Below, in pieces: positions 58,123 to 59,645 of a stretch of 59,645 nucleotides of DNA. Both the position numbers and the translations under genes were made by a program. This stretch comes from Acetoanaerobium noterae (GTDB taxonomy: Bacteria; Bacillota; Clostridia; Peptostreptococcales; Filifactoraceae). The stretch covers positions 87,872 to 147,516 of the forward strand of contig NZ_FUYN01000002.1 in assembly GCF_900168025.1 (NCBI RefSeq). Reading direction: 5' to 3'. Under the pieces are notes generated by a model, which had not been told where the DNA came from, searched no databases, and worked only from the letters and a program-made list of their open reading frames with translations. Each line of letters starts with the position of its first letter. Within the stretch, counting starts at the first letter, position 1.

Positions 58123-59146
58123 ATTACTAAATACTATTTATGTAACTCTTCCAGAAGTATATATATCTAAAAAAGGAGAAACTATAATTTTTAAACAAAA
58201 AAGCAATATATTAATGCAGCTTCCTATACACAATATAGAATCAATTGTAATCTTTGGACCTTCATTAATTACCCCAGACATTATAAATATGTGCGCTGAA
58301 AGAAATGTTCATATATCATTTATCTCTGTAGTAGGTAAATTTATGGTGAAGCTTCAAAATCCTATTCATGGAAATGTTAAACTTAGAAGGGCTCAATATA
58401 ATGTAGCGGATAACCCCATTGAAGCTCTTTCTATAGGAAAAAATTTTTGTTTAGGAAAAATCTTTAATTCAAGAATGGTATTGCAAAGACTAAGACGAGA
58501 TCATCCAGAAAAGATAGATTCTGAAAGTATAGATAGAAGCATTGATTTACTAGCAAATTCTTTAAAACAGTTTGAATATGTTCATGATATTTACCAATTA
58601 TTAGGATTAGAGGGAGATGCGGCTAAGAACTATTACAGTGTTTTCAATGAACTCATAACAAATAAAGATTCAAAATTTATCTTTACTGGAAGAAGTAGGA
58701 GACCTCCTAGAGATGAAGTGAATTCTCTATTATCATTTTTTTATACTTTGTTGGCACATGATATTGAGGCAGCGCTCGAAACAGTAGGACTTGATCCTCA
58801 AGTTGGATTTTATCATCAAGAAAGATCAGGAAGAGCGTCTTTGGCACTTGATATGATGGAAGAGCTTAGACCATATATTGTTGACAGATTTGTTATAACA
58901 ATGATAAATAAGAACCAAGTTTCAAAAGACGATTTTTCTTATAAAGAAAGTGGGGCTTATATACTTAATCCAGAAGCCAAAAAAAGGATATTACAAAATT
59001 GGCAGTCTAAAAAGCAAGAAACTATTACACATCCATATCTAAAAGAAAAAGTAGAAATTGGCTTAATTCCATATGTACAAGCACTTTTATTAGCTAGATA
59101 TTTGCGTGGAGACATTGATGCATATCCTCCATTTCTAATGAGGTGA
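58115..59146 (+). CDS. cas1: Cas1 integrase
   Basis: A 343-residue protein with the metal-binding residues in RDEVNSLLSFFY (Glu), GFYHQERSGR (His) and LALDMMEELRP (Asp). Integrates spacers with Cas2. Overlaps cas4 by 8 bp. Confidence 0.96.
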   Translation: MRKLLNTIYVTLPEVYISKKGETIIFKQKSNILMQLPIHNIESIVIFGPSLITPDIINMCAERNVHISFISVVGKFMVKLQNPIHGNVKLRRAQYNVADNPIEALSIGKNFCLGKIFNSRMVLQRLRRDHPEKIDSESIDRSIDLLANSLKQFEYVHDIYQLLGLEGDAAKNYYSVFNELITNKDSKFIFTGRSRRPPRDEVNSLLSFFYTLLAHDIEAALETVGLDPQVGFYHQERSGRASLALDMMEELRPYIVDRFVITMINKNQVSKDDFSYKESGAYILNPEAKKRILQNWQSKKQETITHPYLKEKVEIGLIPYVQALLLARYLRGDIDAYPPFLMR

Positions 59147-59152
59147 TATATT

Positions 59153-59443
59153 ATGCTAGTATTAATTACCTATGATGTTGCTACAAGCAGTATAGGTGGG
59201 AGTAAGAGATTACGTCATGTTGCAAAAAAGTGTGTAGATTATGGACAACGAGTTCAAAATTCTGTATTTGAATGTGTAGTAGATCCTCAGCAATTTGAAC
59301 TTTTAAGACATAGCTTATTGAAAATAGCAGATTTAGAAAAAGATAGTATTAGGTTTTATTTTTTAGGTAGTAACTGGCAAAACAAGGTAGAACACTATGG
59401 TACGAAAGAAATAGTTAATATCGAAGAACCTATTGTTTTATAG
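59153..59443 (+). CDS. cas2: Cas2
   Basis: A 96-residue ferredoxin-fold protein: [13 protein letters not shown], then [10 protein letters not shown]. Forms the scaffold of the Cas1-Cas2 adaptation complex. GAGGTGA sits across the cas1 stop. Confidence 0.96.
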   Translation: MLVLITYDVATSSIGGSKRLRHVAKKCVDYGQRVQNSVFECVVDPQQFELLRHSLLKIADLEKDSIRFYFLGSNWQNKVEHYGTKEIVNIEEPIVL

Positions 59444-59611
59444 CCGCGAATCATAAGTGAACATATAATCTCTAGAAGATTCGCAAGTAAAGTAATTGCA
59501 AAGAAATATCAAATTATTTCTTAAATAGTGCTTTATAAACTCCTATATAATTATTTATATCGCGAAATACAGGATTTAGAGCACTTAAATTACTTGTGTC
59601 TATACGACACT
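59444..59611 (+). promoter_or_regulatory. CRISPR leader
   Basis: 168 bp of AT-rich, gene-free DNA between cas2 and the first repeat. It should hold the array promoter and the Cas1-Cas2 docking site. No single motif was certain. Confidence 0.75.
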
Positions 59612-59645
59612 GTCGCCCCTCACGCAGGGGCGTGGATTGAAATTA
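59612..59645 (+). CRISPR. Type I-C CRISPR array, first repeat (cut by window end)
   Basis: A 32-base repeat starts GTCGCCCCTCACGCAGGGGC and ends GTGGATTGAAAT, with the CGCCCC/GGGGCG hairpin cleaved by Cas5d. It is the classic type I-C repeat. Only two bases of the first spacer are visible. Confidence 0.92.

Overview
The window looks like chromosomal DNA of a low-GC Gram-positive anaerobe of the Clostridia. Evidence: AT-rich codon use, strong AGGAGG-type ribosome binding sites, a long Firmicutes-type SRP RNA, the dnaX-ebfC-recR order, a TcdE-like holin and a type I-C CRISPR repeat. A Peptostreptococcaceae-like host is my best guess but is not proven. Both window ends fall inside repeats (a 95-bp att repeat at the left, a CRISPR repeat at the right), as expected of a contig that stops at repeats.

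Region 1 (1-34482) is a complete-looking siphovirus prophage of about 34.4 kb between two identical 95-bp repeats. From left to right it holds: a leftward lysogeny block (tyrosine integrase, Cys-cluster protein, DnaQ-BRCT exonuclease, ImmA/IrrE protease, CI-like repressor); a switch region with operators around a consensus promoter; a rightward early block (Cro-like and excisionase-like HTH proteins, replication initiator, DnaB helicase, a DUF5131 radical-SAM-like protein, about a dozen tiny genes, MazG-like enzyme, SSB, Com-like zinc finger, a small tyrosine recombinase and an ArpU/sigma-like late regulator); then HNH, TerS/TerL, portal, ClpP-like protease, HK97 capsid, connectors, tail tube, frameshifted tail chaperone, short tape measure, tail tip and fibre. 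A ribbon-helix-helix gene and a frameshifted second recombinase precede the lysis genes (holin, amidase). After lysis comes a separately promoted operon of three small acidic or highly charged proteins, then the right att repeat.

Region 2 (34483-50169) is host DNA: a REC-REC-GGDEF-hemerythrin protein, an OmpR/histidine kinase pair, a lipoprotein esterase, an NlpC/P60 hydrolase, a cation:proton antiporter behind what looks like a fluoride riboswitch, the SRP RNA, dnaX-ebfC-recR, an HxlR regulator divergent from a nitroreductase and pirin, a NimA-like flavoprotein, a DUF1653 protein and a Cache-HAMP-GGDEF-EAL protein.

Region 3 (50429-59645) is a complete type I-C CRISPR-Cas locus: WYL regulator, cas3, cas5, cas8c (with an internal cas11c start), cas7, cas4, cas1, cas2, leader and the first repeat.

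The most notable signals are recoding and RNA structure. (1) The endolysin stop codon sits directly behind an A-AAA-AAG slippery site followed by a perfect 8-bp stem, and the -1 frame runs into a phosphodiester glycosidase domain; the same gene has an internal start, so up to four lysis proteins could arise. (2) Two covarying H-type pseudoknots precede genes of the post-lysis operon, whose consensus promoter is overlapped by a 24-bp perfect palindrome; this operon is a reasonable place to look for anti-defence genes in a CRISPR-bearing lysogen. (3) Further recoding candidates are the tail chaperone (T-TTT-TTA) and dnaX (A8 run), and cas8c carries an internal start.
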